Assembly (NCBI RefSeq): GCF_000812965.1
Contig: NZ_JSYN01000038.1
Span: 1 to 64,000, forward strand
DNA from: Pedobacter kyungheensis
GTDB lineage: Bacteria; Bacteroidota; Bacteroidia; Sphingobacteriales; Sphingobacteriaceae
DNA: 64,000 nt
Direction of reading: 5' to 3'
Part shown: one piece after another, positions 1 through 7,959 of the stretch
How the letters are laid out: every line of letters begins with the position of its first letter
Numbering within the stretch: the first letter of the stretch is position 1
Notes under the pieces: model-generated
Seen by the model: the letters and a program-made list of their open reading frames with translations, nothing else
Told to the model about the DNA's origin: nothing
Databases searched by the model: none
Made by a program: the position numbers and the translations under genes

Positions 1-123
1 TTGTAACTGTGATTTAGCCAATCCATACATATTGGAAAGTTCATGTACAGAGTGTTCTTCTTTGATTACCTTGTTGACTAAATCAAGTTTAAACTGATAG
101 TCATATTTTTGTTTTCTACTCAT
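1..123 (-). CDS. Transposase OrfA (InsE-like), N-terminal part
   Basis: The ATG at 123 opens a reading frame of 41 codons that is still open at the window edge. It begins MSRKQKYDYQFKLDLVNKV and continues with EEHSVHELSNMYGLAKSQL. This is the first helix-turn-helix of IS3-family OrfA proteins, which bind the element's terminal repeats. OrfA is normally about 100 residues and is joined to the DDE-type OrfB by programmed frameshifting. Here only the start is visible, so whether the element is intact cannot be judged. Confidence 0.75.
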   Translation of the reverse strand, partial: MSRKQKYDYQFKLDLVNKVIKEEHSVHELSNMYGLAKSQLQ

Positions 124-129
124 AAAAAA

Positions 130-160
130 TGCCCCAAAAAGTGTCTAACTTTTTGGGGCA
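130..160. repeat. Perfect 13-bp hairpin at the IS end
   Basis: TGCCCCAAAAAGT at 130-142 pairs exactly with ACTTTTTGGGGCA at 148-160 around a five-base loop. It lies between the inferred IS terminus and the orfA start codon. It could block read-through transcription into the transposase gene, and with its T tract it could also end the leftward transcript of the neighbouring gene. Confidence 0.75.
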
Positions 161-194
161 TGTCCAGTTGGTTAACCAGCAGGGCCTTTTATTT

Positions 195-503
195 TTATTC
201 AGCTATTTCCTCTACGGGCGCTTTTACTTTTTTTGCTGCAACCACCTTAACTGGTTTTTCTTTAACCGGGGTAACAACAGTTTTTTCTTCTTTAATAAAC
301 GGGGCTATTGAATCATCTGTAGCCGGGATAGTTACTTTTTTAGCTAATTGTTTGGCAAACTTCTCGATCACTTTATCTGCTTTTTTGGTTTTGCCGTAAG
401 CAAGAACCACCTCGCTAAAGGCTGCTGCTAACTTAGATGCTAATTCTTTACGTACTTTTTTGCTTGCTGAATGGTTTCGGGATTTTGCTTTATTTTTTTT
501 CAT
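195..503 (-). CDS. Small lysine- and alanine-rich basic protein, unknown function
   Basis: The product has 102 residues from the ATG at 503, which starts MKKNKAKSRNHSASKKVRKE. A longer in-frame start at 554 is possible but lacks similar composition. The N-terminal third is strongly basic. The middle (SKLAAAFSEVVLAYGKTKKA) looks helical, and the C-terminus is a Lys/Val/Pro/Glu low-complexity tail ending in acidic residues. The composition recalls nucleoid-associated tails, but no domain is recognised. It lies just inside the IS end and is transcribed toward it. Confidence 0.6.
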   Translation of the reverse strand: MKKNKAKSRNHSASKKVRKELASKLAAAFSEVVLAYGKTKKADKVIEKFAKQLAKKVTIPATDDSIAPFIKEEKTVVTPVKEKPVKVVAAKKVKAPVEEIAE

Positions 504-647
504 CGAACTTAAAATGGATATCCTCAAAGATATGTTAACTAAGGATGAAATCAATATTATCTTTCTGTTAACTCGTTAGTTATGAGTTAACACATAAAAT
601 ATTTATGGGTATATTTAATTAGTGCGGATGTGTTAAAGCTCAAGGTT

Positions 648-806
648 ATGAATATAAATTATCCAATTTTAATATGTGTTATTGTTCTCGTGGTGCTCCT
701 GGTTGGTTACCTGATCTGGAAAAACCGAAAGGATGAGAAGAAATTTGAAAAGGATACTATAGATGCCGAACTCCCTCCTGAAAAAGACGATAAGGAGAAT
801 ATTTAG
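648..806 (+). CDS. 52-residue single-pass membrane protein, unknown
   Basis: The ATG at 648 opens a 52-codon frame ending at TAG 804-806. Residues 1-4 are polar, residues 5-24 form one hydrophobic helix (ILICVIVLVVLLVGYLIW), then comes a basic stretch (KNRKDEKK) and an acidic tail ending DDKENI. Positive charges just after the helix suggest an N-out, C-in topology. The stop codon overlaps the end of the convergent gene at 803 by four bases. The membrane-protein layout supports a real gene, but there is no recognised family. Confidence 0.5.
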   Translation: MNINYPILICVIVLVVLLVGYLIWKNRKDEKKFEKDTIDAELPPEKDDKENI

Positions 807-1078
807 AAATTAACTCCCGGCGCAACATCGCCACCTAAATCCAATGTGTTTTGAAAAGCTTCGAGGTAGCCAAGCAAATGGCGTTCGGCATTGGCATACG
901 AAGTAAATGTTGAAGCAGGTATATTGGCTTCCTGCTCGCTGGTATTTTTAAAGTGCGAACTCACCTGAAAAGTAAAAGACTTTTCGTCGTTAATGGGGGA
1001 TAGAATGCGGGCTTTAACCGGGTGTCCGTGAATTTCGACAAAAAACTCTTTGATAACAGTATAGATGATAGCAGCCAT
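803..1078 (-). CDS. Conserved-looking small cytoplasmic protein, unknown
   Basis: The product has 91 residues and starts MAAIIYTVIKEFFVEIHGHP. It has no signal peptide or membrane helix. The pattern of alternating hydrophobic and polar residues up to about residue 55 suggests a beta-sheet, followed by a helix (YANAERHLLGYLEAFQNTL). I do not recognise the family. It is convergent with the small membrane protein at 648 and is separated from the exported protein downstream by a 116-base AT-rich gap. Confidence 0.55.
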   Translation of the reverse strand: MAAIIYTVIKEFFVEIHGHPVKARILSPINDEKSFTFQVSSHFKNTSEQEANIPASTFTSYANAERHLLGYLEAFQNTLDLGGDVAPGVNF

Positions 1079-1194
1079 GGGGTTATTCTCCTTTAAGGAT
1101 AAAAATACTGTAAATAAGCTGTTAATCTACTTGTTATTAATAAGATAATGTTTTTTTAATATTAATTTAACTTAAGCTTAATCTTTGAGGTGCT

Positions 1195-2403
1195 TTAACG
1201 CCTCGTAGGCTCGTAGGCATAAACAATCTCATATTTAATGTTTTTAAGCTTATCGGATAGCTGACCGATTTTTAAATCCTGGGCCTGTGGGGTTGGTTCG
1301 CAAAATGAATATTTTTTGCCTTTATAAGTAATAAAATCGCCCACAGGTTTATCAAACTGCACCGCCATGGTGAGGTGAGTGGGGTAGAGCAGGGCCACCA
1401 TAGGTAAATTATAAATTTCTTTAACCAGGTAAAAAAACAAAGCTGCCCGGTCGTCGCAATCGCTGTATTTGTTTAACAGGGTTTGCTCTGGAGATAATCT
1501 TTTTTCTGCTCCAAAGTTTTGCTCGTCATTCTCGTATAAAAAGGCATACCGGGTAAAACGCATCAGATAATCAACCCCTTTTTTCTGATCCATGCCTTTT
1601 AAATTGTTCTTTAAAATCGGAATCAGTGAGCTGTAGGTTTCGCGGCTTAGCGGAATGTTAAAGTAACTTTCAAAATCAACACCCGGATAGTTTTTAAAAA
1701 TAGCCTGCACATCTTCATTTACCTTTAGTTTAAAGTGGTAAATTTTTTGACGGTAGCTAAACTCTACATCTTTTTCGGCGTAATTTTCAGGCTTAAAGTC
1801 GGGCATGCGGGTAACCTTGTACGAAAAAGCATTTTTGGCTTCCGGAATGGTGATGTTAACCGGCTTATAAGCATCTGCTTGTTTAAACAGCTTTCCGTAA
1901 TCATGGTAATTGAGGCACATGTACTTTTCGCCATCGATCATGAAAAACGGAATGTCGCTGATGTTTTCTTCATTCCTCACATAAAAAATAACCTGATCAT
2001 TACCCACGGCTACCCTTGCGTCATAACCACACTTGCTTAATAAAAACCATTTGTACAAAGTATAGCGGAAGTAGTTATCGGCTTTGGGGCTAATCTGTTC
2101 CGCTGTTTTACGGATCAGCTGGTAGTAAATCCAGTCGTTAAGGTCGTACTGCTGCTGGTATTTTTTTAGCGCGCTGATTAAAGGCTCGTAATGGCCGGCT
2201 GATACATGACTGTAAAATTGTGCTGTTTCGGCAGCGGTTGCTTTTTGTGCAGTTTGAAAAACAATTGTAGAATCGATACTAAAATTGAAGGTACCATTAT
2301 AAAAATCAAAAGAGTAGTTCTGTCCCTTTGCCGTAACCGCATTTAACGACAGGCAGGCGAACAAAAACGCACTCAAAAAATATGTATAAATCCTTCTTTT
2401 CAA
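1195..2403 (-). CDS. Exported transglutaminase-like protein
   Basis: The product has 402 residues. The start is TTG at 2403, because an in-frame stop lies three codons upstream; AAGGTGG sits just before it. Residues 1-28 are a signal peptide (KRR, then a hydrophobic run ending near KGQN), so the protein acts in the periplasm or beyond. Near residue 315 is YSDCDDRAALFFYLV, followed about 30 residues later by THLTMAVQF. These match the Cys and His regions of the transglutaminase-like papain fold, which covers cysteine peptidases and transglutaminases. The catalytic Asp was not assigned. The real substrate is unknown. Confidence 0.65.
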   Translation of the reverse strand: MKRRIYTYFLSAFLFACLSLNAVTAKGQNYSFDFYNGTFNFSIDSTIVFQTAQKATAAETAQFYSHVSAGHYEPLISALKKYQQQYDLNDWIYYQLIRKTAEQISPKADNYFRYTLYKWFLLSKCGYDARVAVGNDQVIFYVRNEENISDIPFFMIDGEKYMCLNYHDYGKLFKQADAYKPVNITIPEAKNAFSYKVTRMPDFKPENYAEKDVEFSYRQKIYHFKLKVNEDVQAIFKNYPGVDFESYFNIPLSRETYSSLIPILKNNLKGMDQKKGVDYLMRFTRYAFLYENDEQNFGAEKRLSPEQTLLNKYSDCDDRAALFFYLVKEIYNLPMVALLYPTHLTMAVQFDKPVGDFITYKGKKYSFCEPTPQAQDLKIGQLSDKLKNIKYEIVYAYEPTRR

Positions 2404-2691
2404 ACCACCTTAATATTTGGTTACATTAAATTTACTTATAATTAACATAAAAGCAACAATTTCTTTATGTTAAGCTCAATAACCAGCTTAATGAAAAATT
2501 AACACTGCTAAAGAGTAATGCTTTTATAGTGGTAGAAAAAAATCGTTTTAAGAAAGCTTACCAGCGAAGGGGGTAATCAGTAAAAGAAAATTTATTTATA
2601 ACATTTCATTAATACCGGCTTAACAAGCTGCCTGTACTTTTGTGGCATAAATATTTGGTTAGTATTTATAAAGTTTAGGTTAGTTGATAAT
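2404..2691. other. AT-rich intergenic region with an isolated -7-like element
   Basis: No open frame of note is present. The left part must carry the promoter of the leftward TTG-start gene. On the plus strand TACTTTTG at 2635-2642 fits the Bacteroidota -7 consensus TAnnTTTG, about 50 bases before the hairpin terminator at 2692, but a -33 TTTG is missing at the right distance. Confidence 0.5.
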
Positions 2692-2722
2692 AAAAAACCC
2701 AGATGGATGTCTGGGTTTTTTT
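2692..2722. terminator. Rho-independent terminator, symmetric
   Basis: AAAAAACCCAGA at 2692-2703 pairs with TCTGGGTTTTTT at 2710-2721 around a six-base loop. T tracts on both strands let it work in both directions. It ends the leftward acyltransferase transcript starting at 4485. Confidence 0.85.
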
Positions 2723-2733
2723 ATTGCTTAAAA

Positions 2734-4485
2734 TTATAAGTTCTTGCCAAGTTTTTCCAGCATCTCTGGTGGAATGTTGTGGGTATCTACCACTAAGAAA
2801 CCATCCAGGCAATCAGAAAATTTCGGATCGATATTGAAAGAAATAATCTTCGCATTCAGGTTCATGTACTGCCTTAACAATACCGGTATTTTAATGTGCG
2901 AGTTTTCGATATCGCCAATAATGCTATCCAGGTCTTTAAAAGATTCGCTGCTATCTACCAAAGTATCGGTAGCAATGGGCAATAAATCGGCCTTGAATTT
3001 ATTTCTCGGTTTAACATATTTGGCCATTTCGTAATCGAAGTGGTTTTTCGTAATGTAATCTACAATCAATGCCTTACTAAACTTCGAAAAATTATTGCTG
3101 ATACTTACCGGACCAAACATGTAGCGGTATTGCGGATTATCAATCAGGTATTTCAAAATACCTTTCCAAAGTAAGAACAAAGGAAGTGGTTTACCCTGGT
3201 ATTCTTTTCTGATCCACGAACGGCCGAGCTCAATACCTTGTCTCAACATCGGATAAAACTGATCTTTCATTTTAAACAACTCTGAAAGGTAGAAACCACG
3301 GCGGCCCATGCTTTCTAAAATTTCGTCGCCTTTACCAATGCGGTAGGCACCTACAATATTTTCAAGGTCCTTATCCCAAATAAATAAGTGGTTATAGTAA
3401 ATGTCGTAGTTGTCGAGGTCGATTTTTTTGTTGGTTCCTTCGCCTACCTCGCGGAAAGTAATTTCGCGTAAACGGCCAATTTCCCTTAAAATGTTCGGGA
3501 TTTTTAATGTCGGAACAATATAAACCTCATAGTTTTTCTCGGTCCAAACCTTAAAATCTTCCAGCTGGTCTACTTCTCCTTTAATCAGCACGCGCGAAGT
3601 TTCTTCAATTACATCAGCTGCTTTCTTTTTAATTTTAAACAGATTAAGCGGGTTGAAGAGTTTTTTCTCGGTATCTAAACCAATTCCCAGCGCATAAGTA
3701 CGGGCCCTTAAAAAGTCCATTAGCTTATTGCTGCTGTTCATATGCGAAATTTCGGAAACCGCAATTGGTTTACCAATTCTTACTTTAATGGTGCGGCCAT
3801 GCTTATTTAAAAACTCAGAAGGTAATTTGGCTGTCCGCAGGGTAGGGTGTATGAAACTGAGAATATTGAAAAACACACCATTGTTACCATGGAAATAAAT
3901 CGGAACCACAGGCACTTTTGCTTTCGCAATTAGTTTACCAACCACAGGATGCCACATCCTGTCGGTTACCTGTTGTGCATCCAGCTTAAAGGTCGAAACC
4001 TCGCCAGCAGGGAAAATTCCAATCGGTGTTCCGTTTCTAAGTAAATCGAAAGTTGTTTTTAAACCACTGATACTTGAGGAGTGCTGCACATTTTCGAAGG
4101 GATTAACCGCAACAAAAAATTCGTCAAGATTCGGGATTTTCTTCAAAATGAAGTTTACCATCACCTTTGCATCCGGGCGTACCGTACACAAAAGCTTAAC
4201 CAGGGCCAGCCCCTCAACCCCACCGTAAGGGTGGTTGGCAATGGCAATAAATGGGCCTGTTTTAGGTATGCTGTTTAAGTCATCTTCATCAAATTCGATA
4301 GAAACGCCAATGGTTTCTAATATTTTATCTACAAATTCTAAACCTTTAAAGTGTTGGTTTTGAGCGAAAACGTCGTTAATGTCGTTCAGTTTCATGATCT
4401 CCATCATCAAACCTGCCAAACCCGGTACACCCAGCTTATCAATCTTGGTTGCTTTCGCAAATTCAGATGTAGTAATAATCTTCAT
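2734..4485 (-). CDS. Bifunctional acyltransferase (PlsC-like plus GNAT), OlsF-type
   Basis: The product has 583 residues from the ATG at 4485; an extra 18 in-frame codons upstream are unlikely to be used. Residues about 70-290 are a lysophospholipid acyltransferase domain with ANHPYGGVEG at 83-92 and the anion-binding site IGIFPAGEVS at 155-164. Residues about 330-540 match the hemolysin-type GNAT domain (REITFREVGEG, FIWDKDLENIVGAYRIG). In OlsF proteins of Flavobacterium and Serratia this order makes ornithine lipid, one domain N-acylating and the other O-acylating; in Bacteroides related separate proteins (GlsB, GlsA) make glycine lipid. The amino acid used here cannot be told. The His-to-acid spacing is one residue longer than the classic HX4D. 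Confidence 0.75.
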   Translation of the reverse strand: MKIITTSEFAKATKIDKLGVPGLAGLMMEIMKLNDINDVFAQNQHFKGLEFVDKILETIGVSIEFDEDDLNSIPKTGPFIAIANHPYGGVEGLALVKLLCTVRPDAKVMVNFILKKIPNLDEFFVAVNPFENVQHSSSISGLKTTFDLLRNGTPIGIFPAGEVSTFKLDAQQVTDRMWHPVVGKLIAKAKVPVVPIYFHGNNGVFFNILSFIHPTLRTAKLPSEFLNKHGRTIKVRIGKPIAVSEISHMNSSNKLMDFLRARTYALGIGLDTEKKLFNPLNLFKIKKKAADVIEETSRVLIKGEVDQLEDFKVWTEKNYEVYIVPTLKIPNILREIGRLREITFREVGEGTNKKIDLDNYDIYYNHLFIWDKDLENIVGAYRIGKGDEILESMGRRGFYLSELFKMKDQFYPMLRQGIELGRSWIRKEYQGKPLPLFLLWKGILKYLIDNPQYRYMFGPVSISNNFSKFSKALIVDYITKNHFDYEMAKYVKPRNKFKADLLPIATDTLVDSSESFKDLDSIIGDIENSHIKIPVLLRQYMNLNAKIISFNIDPKFSDCLDGFLVVDTHNIPPEMLEKLGKNL

Positions 4486-4581
4486 ATAAAATTCTTTGTG
4501 GCGTTGATAGGCAAAACCTATACTGTTTTGCAATCCCAAAAATAAGATTTATATTTATAATACACATGTCATATCACATCT

Positions 4582-5478
4582 ATGAGAATTTGGCTCAACA
4601 AACATTTCGGTTTTAGCAAAGGCGAATTCAATGGCTTGTTGTTTCTGGTGCTGCTCATTATTGTAATTAAAGCCATACCTTTTATATATGGTTACTATAA
4701 ACCTGTTGAAAAAGACGACCCTTTACTTTTATCCCGGATTCAGCAATTAAAGGTAGTAGATGAAGAGCGCCAGGCCTATATCAGCGAACGGACTGAGCAT
4801 GATAATAAGCCTAAAAATCTCCGTTTTTTTAATTTCGATCCCAATACTTTACCCGTTGCAGGTTGGCAAAGTTTTGGCTTATCACCAAAGCAGGCTGCAG
4901 CTGTGGTAAATTATACCCTAAAAGGTGGTCGCTTTTATAAACCTGAAGATCTTCAGAAAATGTACACCATTTCGCCTGAGCTGTACCATAAATTGCTGCC
5001 CTATGTTCAGATAGCGGAAAAACCAGCAGGTGTTGATAAAAGTTTTACCCCCTTAGAAAGGAAAGCTTATGTGAAGAAAACGGTAATTGTAGATATCAAT
5101 ACCGCCGATTCTGCAGAGCTTGATGAAATAAAAGGGATAGGTGGTACTTTTGCCAAACGGATTATTAAATACCGCGACCGTTTAGGCGGATTTTACAAAA
5201 CAGAACAGTTGATGGAGGTGTATGGCCTGGATGAGCAAAAATATGCCGAAATTAAAGATCAGGTTTCAATTGGTAAGGCCGGTCTTAAAACCATCAATAT
5301 CAATACTGCAGTTTTTAACGATTTAAAAAGTAATCCCTATTTGTCGTTCAAACAGATTAATGCCATTATCCAATACCGCAAACAGCATGGTAACTATACC
5401 GGAATTGACGATTTAAAAAAGGTTGTGCTTTTAAATCAGGAGGTGATTGATAAAATAAGCCCTTATATTTCTTTTTAG
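4582..5478 (+). CDS. Membrane-anchored helix-hairpin-helix protein (ComEA-like repeats)
   Basis: The product has 298 residues. Residues 16-37 form one membrane helix (FNGLLFLVLLIIVIKAIPFI), with the basic N-terminus inside. Three ComEA-type helix-hairpin-helix units follow: one around 85-145 (FNFDPNTLPVAGWQSFGLS), one around 170-228 (DINTADSAELDEIKGIGGTF) and one around 238-298 (ININTAVFNDLKSNPYLS). These motifs bind double-stranded DNA without sequence preference in ComEA and UvrC. Its partners here are unknown, and no other competence gene is nearby. It is divergent from the acyltransferase, with a 96-base shared promoter region. Confidence 0.7.
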   Translation: MRIWLNKHFGFSKGEFNGLLFLVLLIIVIKAIPFIYGYYKPVEKDDPLLLSRIQQLKVVDEERQAYISERTEHDNKPKNLRFFNFDPNTLPVAGWQSFGLSPKQAAAVVNYTLKGGRFYKPEDLQKMYTISPELYHKLLPYVQIAEKPAGVDKSFTPLERKAYVKKTVIVDINTADSAELDEIKGIGGTFAKRIIKYRDRLGGFYKTEQLMEVYGLDEQKYAEIKDQVSIGKAGLKTININTAVFNDLKSNPYLSFKQINAIIQYRKQHGNYTGIDDLKKVVLLNQEVIDKISPYISF

Positions 5479-5700
5479 CGGCAGATGCAGATTTAGCCAG
5501 ACTGGATTTGATCAAAGTGGACTTATGGTTGTAAAAAAAAATGAAAAAAAGTTTTCAGGCTAATTTCAGGGTTTAAAATTAGTGGTATAGCTTATTGAAC
5601 CAAATACCATTTCATTCTGCAATTGCGCAAATATTTGATGGTAATTAACTATCAAATAAATGATTATAATTGCTGCAACTAACTATAAAATATACATCTG

Positions 5701-6852
5701 ATGAGCGTGAGCTTTGATTTTTCAGCAACAGAAACTCAGCAAAGTGTGCGGGCAATGGTCAGCGATTTTGCAGAGAAAAACATTCGTCCAAATATTATGG
5801 AATGGGATGAAACCCAGCATTTCCCTGTTGAATTGTTTAAACAACTTGGAGATTTGGGCGTAATGGGTGTTTTAGTACCCGAAGCATACGGAGGTGCCGG
5901 ATTGGGCTACCAGGAATATGTTGATGTAATTGTAGAAGTAGCACGGGTCTGTGGCTCAATTGGCTTATCGCTTGCGGCACACAATTCTTTATGTACAGGC
6001 CATATTCTGGCCTTTGCCAACGAAGAACAAAAGCAAAGATGGCTGCCAAAACTGGCAAGTGCCGAATGGATTGGCGCCTGGGGTTTAACTGAAGCCAATA
6101 CAGGTTCGGATGCTTTAAGAATGATGACTACCGCTGTTGAGGATGGCGATGACTATATTATTAATGGTGCAAAAAACTGGATTACCCACGGTAAAAGTGG
6201 TGATATTGCGGTTGTAATGGTTCGTACTGGCGAAAAGGGGAGTTCTAAAGGGATTTCTGCTATTGTGGTAGAACGGGGTACGCCAGGCTTTTCGGCTGGA
6301 AAAAAAGAAAATAAACTGGGCATGCGTGCATCGGAAACCACCGAAATGGTTTTTGATAATTGCCGTGTACCGAAAGCCAATTTATTGGGTAATGTAGGGG
6401 AAGGTTTTAAACAGGCTATGAAAGTTTTGGATGGCGGCCGTATCTCGATTGCCGCACTGGCACTTGGGATTGCCAAGGGCGCTTTTGATGCTGCTGTAGC
6501 TTATTCGAAACAACGCCAGCAATTTGGTCAGCCAATTTCGAACTTTCAGGCCATTAGTTTTAAGCTGGCCGATATGGCAACTGAAATTGAAGCGGCCGAA
6601 TTATTGATCCGCCAGGCAGCAGATTTAAAAAACAGACACCAGCCCATGACTAAGGAAGCAGCGATGGCTAAATATTTTGCCTCGGAAGTTTCGGTGAAGG
6701 TAGCCACAGAGGCTGTTCAGATTTTTGGTGGCTATGGTTATACCAAAGATTTCCCGGTAGAGAAATTTTACCGCGACAGTAAATTATGCACCATAGGCGA
6801 GGGTACATCGGAAATACAGAAGATTGTGATTGCCCGGGAAGTTTTAAGTTAA
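5701..6852 (+). CDS. Acyl-CoA dehydrogenase (short/medium-chain type)
   Basis: The product has 383 residues, the usual length for a soluble bacterial acyl-CoA dehydrogenase. It oxidises acyl-CoA to trans-2-enoyl-CoA with FAD, passing electrons to ETF. The N-terminal helical domain is followed by the FAD and substrate signatures WGLTEANTGSDA and GFKQAMKVLDGGRISIAALA. The C-terminus has FGGYGYTKDFPVEKFYRD and IGEGTSEIQK, where the Glu of GEGT is the catalytic base position of short- and medium-chain enzymes. It stands alone, with a terminator downstream. A role in fatty acid or branched-chain amino acid breakdown is likely, but chain length cannot be read from sequence. Confidence 0.9.
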   Translation: MSVSFDFSATETQQSVRAMVSDFAEKNIRPNIMEWDETQHFPVELFKQLGDLGVMGVLVPEAYGGAGLGYQEYVDVIVEVARVCGSIGLSLAAHNSLCTGHILAFANEEQKQRWLPKLASAEWIGAWGLTEANTGSDALRMMTTAVEDGDDYIINGAKNWITHGKSGDIAVVMVRTGEKGSSKGISAIVVERGTPGFSAGKKENKLGMRASETTEMVFDNCRVPKANLLGNVGEGFKQAMKVLDGGRISIAALALGIAKGAFDAAVAYSKQRQQFGQPISNFQAISFKLADMATEIEAAELLIRQAADLKNRHQPMTKEAAMAKYFASEVSVKVATEAVQIFGGYGYTKDFPVEKFYRDSKLCTIGEGTSEIQKIVIAREVLS

Positions 6853-6883
6853 GCAGAAAGACTAAAGCTTAAAGACCAAAGCA
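6852..6883 (+). repeat. Stop-codon-adjacent repeat, AAAGACTAAAGC family (copy A)
   Basis: The sequence GCAGAAAGACTAAAGCTTAA plus AAGACCAAAGC begins at the last base of the acyl-CoA dehydrogenase stop codon. Near-identical copies follow the genes ending at 7221, 7420 (minus), 43254 (minus) and 51340. Confidence 0.75.
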
Positions 6884-6926
6884 GCTTCACACTATAAAGA
6901 AACAACAAACCAAATATATTATGAGT

Positions 6927-6960
6927 AATCCGGACGGTTTAACCACCTCCGGATTTTTTT
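6927..6960 (+). terminator. Terminator after the acyl-CoA dehydrogenase
   Basis: AATCCGGA at 6927-6934 pairs with TCCGGATT at 6948-6955, followed by a T run. The 13-base loop contains a further short GGT/ACC pairing. Confidence 0.8.
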
Positions 6961-7000
6961 ATTTAAAATTTTAAAACTCCCCATCCTGATCTATGTTCTT

Positions 7001-7041
7001 ACTAAATACTAAATACTAAATACTAAATACTAAATACTAAA
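7001..7041 (+). repeat. Heptanucleotide tandem repeat, five and a half copies of ACTAAAT
   Basis: Exact copies of ACTAAAT start at 7001, 7008, 7015, 7022 and 7029, and a last partial copy reaches 7041, three bases before the start codon of the DUF6496 gene. There are no mismatches, which suggests recent expansion. Confidence 0.95.
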
Positions 7042-7044
7042 GAG

Positions 7045-7221
7045 ATGGCAAAGTATTCAGAAAAAGCTGGTGAGAAAGTAGAAAAAACCATGCACGAAAT
7101 GAAAGAAGGGAAATTGAAAAGTGGTTCAGGTAAAAAAGTGACCTCTAAAAAACAGGCAATCGCAATCGGTTTATCGGAAGCCCGGAAAGCAGGCGCTAAG
7201 GTACCGAAGAAGAAAAGCTAA
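7045..7221 (+). CDS. Small basic DUF6496-type protein
   Basis: The product has 58 residues, starting MAKYSEKAGEKVEKTMHEMK and ending KKGAKV-like (AGAKVPKKKS). The layout (a Lys/Glu-rich helix, then GKLKSGSGKKVTSKKQAIAI, then GLSEARKAG) matches the short DUF6496 family common in Bacteroidota and proteobacteria, whose function is unknown. The basic, Ser/Gly-hinged sequence suggests nucleic acid contact. The gene lies directly behind a perfect 7-bp tandem repeat where its ribosome binding region should be, so repeat-length changes could alter its expression. Confidence 0.75.
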   Translation: MAKYSEKAGEKVEKTMHEMKEGKLKSGSGKKVTSKKQAIAIGLSEARKAGAKVPKKKS

Positions 7222-7226
7222 TTTTT

Positions 7227-7420
7227 AAGCGGAAAGACTAAAGCTTAAAGACCAAAGCTGCCGGGTATGAGGCCAGTTTAAAGCGTAAAGCGCTTAAGTC
7301 TTTTTCACCACCTAAGACATTTAAGGGCATCTAAGCTTTCTGTTTTGGTCTTTGCGCTTTTAGCTTATTTCAGGATCTTGCTTTCTGCTTTAGTCTTTGG
7401 ACTTTCAGCTTCTTTCTGCT
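7227..7420. repeat. Cluster of AAAGACTAAAGC-family repeats (copies B and C)
   Basis: Copy B (7227-7259) starts six bases after the DUF6496 stop codon and is almost identical to copy A. Two inverted copies (about 7332-7367 and 7380-7420) lie on the other strand, the last ending exactly at the TGA of the leftward gene at 7420. The whole 198-base space between the two convergent genes is thus repeat-derived, and it can fold into a long cruciform or hairpin. Confidence 0.7.
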
Positions 7421-7803
7421 CATTGAATATCCTTGCTTGTTAAAATACTATCCACCACGTATACGCTAAAGCCGCGCCATGGAAGGGTATTTTTATATTC
7501 TTTATAATGTAGCTCGTAAAATTTGCCGCTATTGGCCATCATTTTGTCTGCGATTGCTTTATTGGCAATAGAAAATTCGAATTCGTTGTTCTGTACAGTT
7601 CCGGTTTGGCGCGATTTAATACCGCTTTGGATCAGTTTTCCTTCATAGGTTTTAAAAATGTAGCCTTTCTTCACTACATAATTTAATTCGCCGGCTTTAA
7701 CACCTTCGCCAAATACAAAGAAATAGCGATAATAGCAGATTGCTGCCAGTAGGAGAACAATGATTACCGCAATAATGGTGATTGCTTTTTTGCCTGTTGT
7801 CAT
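7420..7803 (-). CDS. Membrane-anchored protein of unknown function
   Basis: The product has 127 residues. Residues 6-30 form one hydrophobic helix (AITIIAVIIVLLLAAICYYRYF) after a basic start, so the rest probably faces the periplasm. The body contains GELNYVVKKGYIFKTYEGKL and IADKMMANSGKFYELHYKEY, and ends WRGFSVYVVDSILTSKDIQ. Proteins of this layout are widespread in Bacteroidota as conserved hypotheticals. No enzyme signature is visible. Confidence 0.65.
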   Translation of the reverse strand: MTTGKKAITIIAVIIVLLLAAICYYRYFFVFGEGVKAGELNYVVKKGYIFKTYEGKLIQSGIKSRQTGTVQNNEFEFSIANKAIADKMMANSGKFYELHYKEYKNTLPWRGFSVYVVDSILTSKDIQ

Positions 7804-7907
7804 AGTATAAATAGTTTAGTTAAATGTAAGTAAAGAACAGTTTAATTAGGCTAATGATTTTAATAAAAATTCTTTTAAAAAAGCTTTCTCATTCTCAATA
7901 ATTTACT

Positions 7908-7915
7908 TACATTTG
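7908..7915 (+). promoter_or_regulatory. -7 promoter element of rpsU
   Basis: TACATTTG fits the Bacteroidota sigma-A -7 consensus TAnnTTTG. The expected -33 site is weak (TTTC near 7885). Transcription would start near 7922, leaving a leader of about 50 bases before rpsU. Confidence 0.6.
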
Positions 7916-7952
7916 CAGCCCCGATAACACGGATAAATTTAAAAACCACGAG

Positions 7953-7959
7953 AGGAGGT
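7953..7959 (+). promoter_or_regulatory. Perfect Shine-Dalgarno sequence of rpsU
   Basis: AGGAGGT, complementary to the 16S rRNA 3' end, lies 11 bases before the rpsU ATG. Most genes here have no such site. In Flavobacterium a strong site on rpsU has been linked to autoregulation, because bS21 helps hide the anti-Shine-Dalgarno end of 16S rRNA in Bacteroidota ribosomes. Confidence 0.8.

Larger units (their letters stand above)
1..166 (-). mobile_element. End of an IS3-family (IS150-like) insertion sequence, cut by the window edge
   Basis: The window opens inside an insertion sequence that continues to the left. On the minus strand the end reads TGGACATGCCCCAAAAAG, followed by a hairpin and then the first transposase gene. 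This order and the TG start resemble the terminal repeats of IS150-group elements. The outer boundary near 166 is inferred from that resemblance; the matching right end and target duplication lie outside the window. Confidence 0.6.

Noticed and set aside
109..399. Plus-strand frame of 96 residues and a second overlapping one
   Set aside because: They run across the IS hairpin and opposite the Lys-rich gene on the minus strand. Their Phe/Ser-rich composition is the mirror image of that gene.
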